Assembly (NCBI GenBank): GCA_011682565.1
Contig: JAACEJ010000152.1
Span: 1 to 7,523, forward strand
Length of the DNA: 7,523 nt
Direction of reading: 5' to 3'
DNA from: Actinomycetota bacterium
Lineage (GTDB): Bacteria > Zhuqueibacterota > Zhuqueibacteria > Residuimicrobiales > Krinioviventaceae
Shown here piece after piece: positions 6,383 to 7,523 of the stretch (positions within the stretch are counted from its first letter, which is position 1; the number at the start of each line of letters is the position of its first letter). The notes under the pieces were generated by a model. The model was not told where the DNA came from, did no database searches, and saw only the letters and a list, made by a program, of their open reading frames with translations. The position numbers were made by a program, and so were the translations under genes.

Positions 6383-7476
6383 CCTTTTGGAATGCATTTG
6401 AACAATTTTTCAAACATAAGCAGCTTCGTTTGTTTGAAAAATTATTAGGATTACGCCGACTTTTTCCTGAGGAATTTGATGCATCCCGCGTTAAAAGAAT
6501 CCTCATTGTCCGGCAGCACGATCAACTGGGTGATTTTTTATTATCGACGCCCGTTTTCAGGGCATTGAGAAACAGATTTCCTTCAGCTTATGTTGCAATA
6601 GTGGCAAGAAAATACACTGCGGCCCTGGCGCAAAACAATGAATTCATTGATACCGTCATTCCCTTTTATGAGCATGGAACCGATTGGCGCTTGAAATCTT
6701 TGCGCTATTTCCGGCAACAAATTCGCGCCGGTTACGATCTCGCAATTGTTTTAAATACAGTTTCGCACTCTTTGACCAGCGATCTCATTGCGCGCTTTAG
6801 CAATGCGCCTTATATTTTAGGGCCGGAGCATCTTCCGTTTTCGGGGACGAAAACGAATTTTTTCTACAATCTGATTTCTCCATGCCGTGATGGCCGTATC
6901 AATCAGAGTGAACGCAACCTGGATATTGTGCGTTACATTGGTGCGGATACAGAGGATGCGAGCGAAAATATCACTTTACTTCAAAGTGAAAAGGAATGGG
7001 CAAAGGATCATCTGCGGGCGATGGGGTGGGACGGAAGGAAGAAACTGGTAGCCGTTCATCCGGGAGCGGGCAAAATTCCGAATCGTTGGCCGGTGGAAAA
7101 TTTTGTCGCCGTAGCTGAAAAACTTGTGGAAGAAAAAAATGTGCAAATTTTCCTGACTTGGGGACCGGCAGAAGAAGATTTAGGCGCACGCTTTTCATCT
7201 TTGGCAAAATTTCACATCATTTCAACAACCGAGAAAAATATTCGTCGATTTGTAGCGTTGCTGGCGAGCGCAAATCTGTTACTTTGTAATGATACGGGTG
7301 TAATGCATGTTGGTGCTGCTGTTGGTACGCCACTGGTAGCAGTTTTTGGGCCTACCGATCCTGAGCAGTGGAAACCTGTCGGCAAGAAGATCATTGCTGT
7401 GCGAAGCAAGGATGGCATTTGCAGTTCTATCTCTCCGGACAGCGTATTAAAAGAAGCTTCCGGATTGCTGGAATAA
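6379..7476 (+). CDS. GT9 family glycosyltransferase (ADP-heptose:LPS heptosyltransferase-like)
   Basis: The 365-residue protein matches the GT9 family, which includes the WaaC/WaaF/WaaQ heptosyltransferases of the lipopolysaccharide core. After a basic, helical N-terminal extension of about 38 residues comes RILIVRQHDQLGDFLLSTP, with the conserved GD (Asp52 is the likely catalytic base). The second domain begins at HPGAG (227-231), followed by NRWPVENF. The nucleotide-sugar signature is NDTGVMHVGAAVGTP (from residue 304), with Asp305 and His310, then FGPTDPEQWKP. The GTG start overlaps the TGA of the previous gene (GTGA, 6379-6382), indicating translational coupling; a weak GGA lies 8 nt upstream. 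Family membership is firm. Heptose as donor is an inference, because GT9 members outside Proteobacteria may use other sugars. The remaining 47 bases of the window show no supportable gene. Confidence 0.88.
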   Translation: MTFWNAFEQFFKHKQLRLFEKLLGLRRLFPEEFDASRVKRILIVRQHDQLGDFLLSTPVFRALRNRFPSAYVAIVARKYTAALAQNNEFIDTVIPFYEHGTDWRLKSLRYFRQQIRAGYDLAIVLNTVSHSLTSDLIARFSNAPYILGPEHLPFSGTKTNFFYNLISPCRDGRINQSERNLDIVRYIGADTEDASENITLLQSEKEWAKDHLRAMGWDGRKKLVAVHPGAGKIPNRWPVENFVAVAEKLVEEKNVQIFLTWGPAEEDLGARFSSLAKFHIISTTEKNIRRFVALLASANLLLCNDTGVMHVGAAVGTPLVAVFGPTDPEQWKPVGKKIIAVRSKDGICSSISPDSVLKEASGLLE

Positions 7477-7523
7477 AAGCTTTTGGGATGCCAATTTAAT
7501 TTCCGATCATTTTTTCCGCAAAT

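Noticed and set aside
7477..7523. AAAAGCTTTT palindrome and possible terminator or minus-strand gene end after the GT9 gene
   Set aside because: The palindrome has no GC-rich stem, the later T-run (ATTTTTT) is not preceded by a hairpin, and 47 bases are too few to support a gene on either strand.

Overview
The window looks like an ordinary piece of a Gram-negative bacterial chromosome, moderately AT-rich by eye. All recognised genes are on the + strand and packed tightly. The signs of a Gram-negative cell are a GT9 (heptosyltransferase-type) glycosyltransferase among other envelope glycosyltransferases and a sigma-54 gene. The order rpoN-hslV-hslU-argF, followed by a FemAB-like GNAT protein and glycosyltransferases, would suit a lineage outside the classical Proteobacteria, perhaps FCB-type or a related candidate phylum. 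That placement is an inference with low confidence.

Positions 2-3116 are housekeeping. The window opens inside the last 45 codons of rpoN, including a textbook RpoN box. HslV (peptidase) and HslU (AAA+ unfoldase) follow, together forming a complete two-component ATP-dependent protease with its key residues intact. After a 117-nt gap comes argF, ornithine carbamoyltransferase. Its most likely start is a TTG codon behind a strong GGAGG site, not the first possible upstream codon.

Positions 3129-7476 are envelope-flavoured. A FemAB/GNAT-like acyltransferase gene starts 12 nt after argF, and a clear intrinsic terminator lies after it (4133-4164). Three glycosyltransferase genes then follow in a close run: a divergent GT-B enzyme lacking the first Glu of the EX7E motif, a canonical GT4 enzyme, and a GT9 heptosyltransferase-family enzyme whose GTG start overlaps the preceding TGA. 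They plausibly act in sequence on one lipopolysaccharide or other surface glycan, but no substrate can be read from the sequence.

I found no RNA genes, mobile elements, CRISPR arrays or long repeats, and no convincing evidence of an undescribed system. The points worth a second look are start-codon choice, operon boundaries, the HslV prosegment and the altered glycosyltransferase motif.
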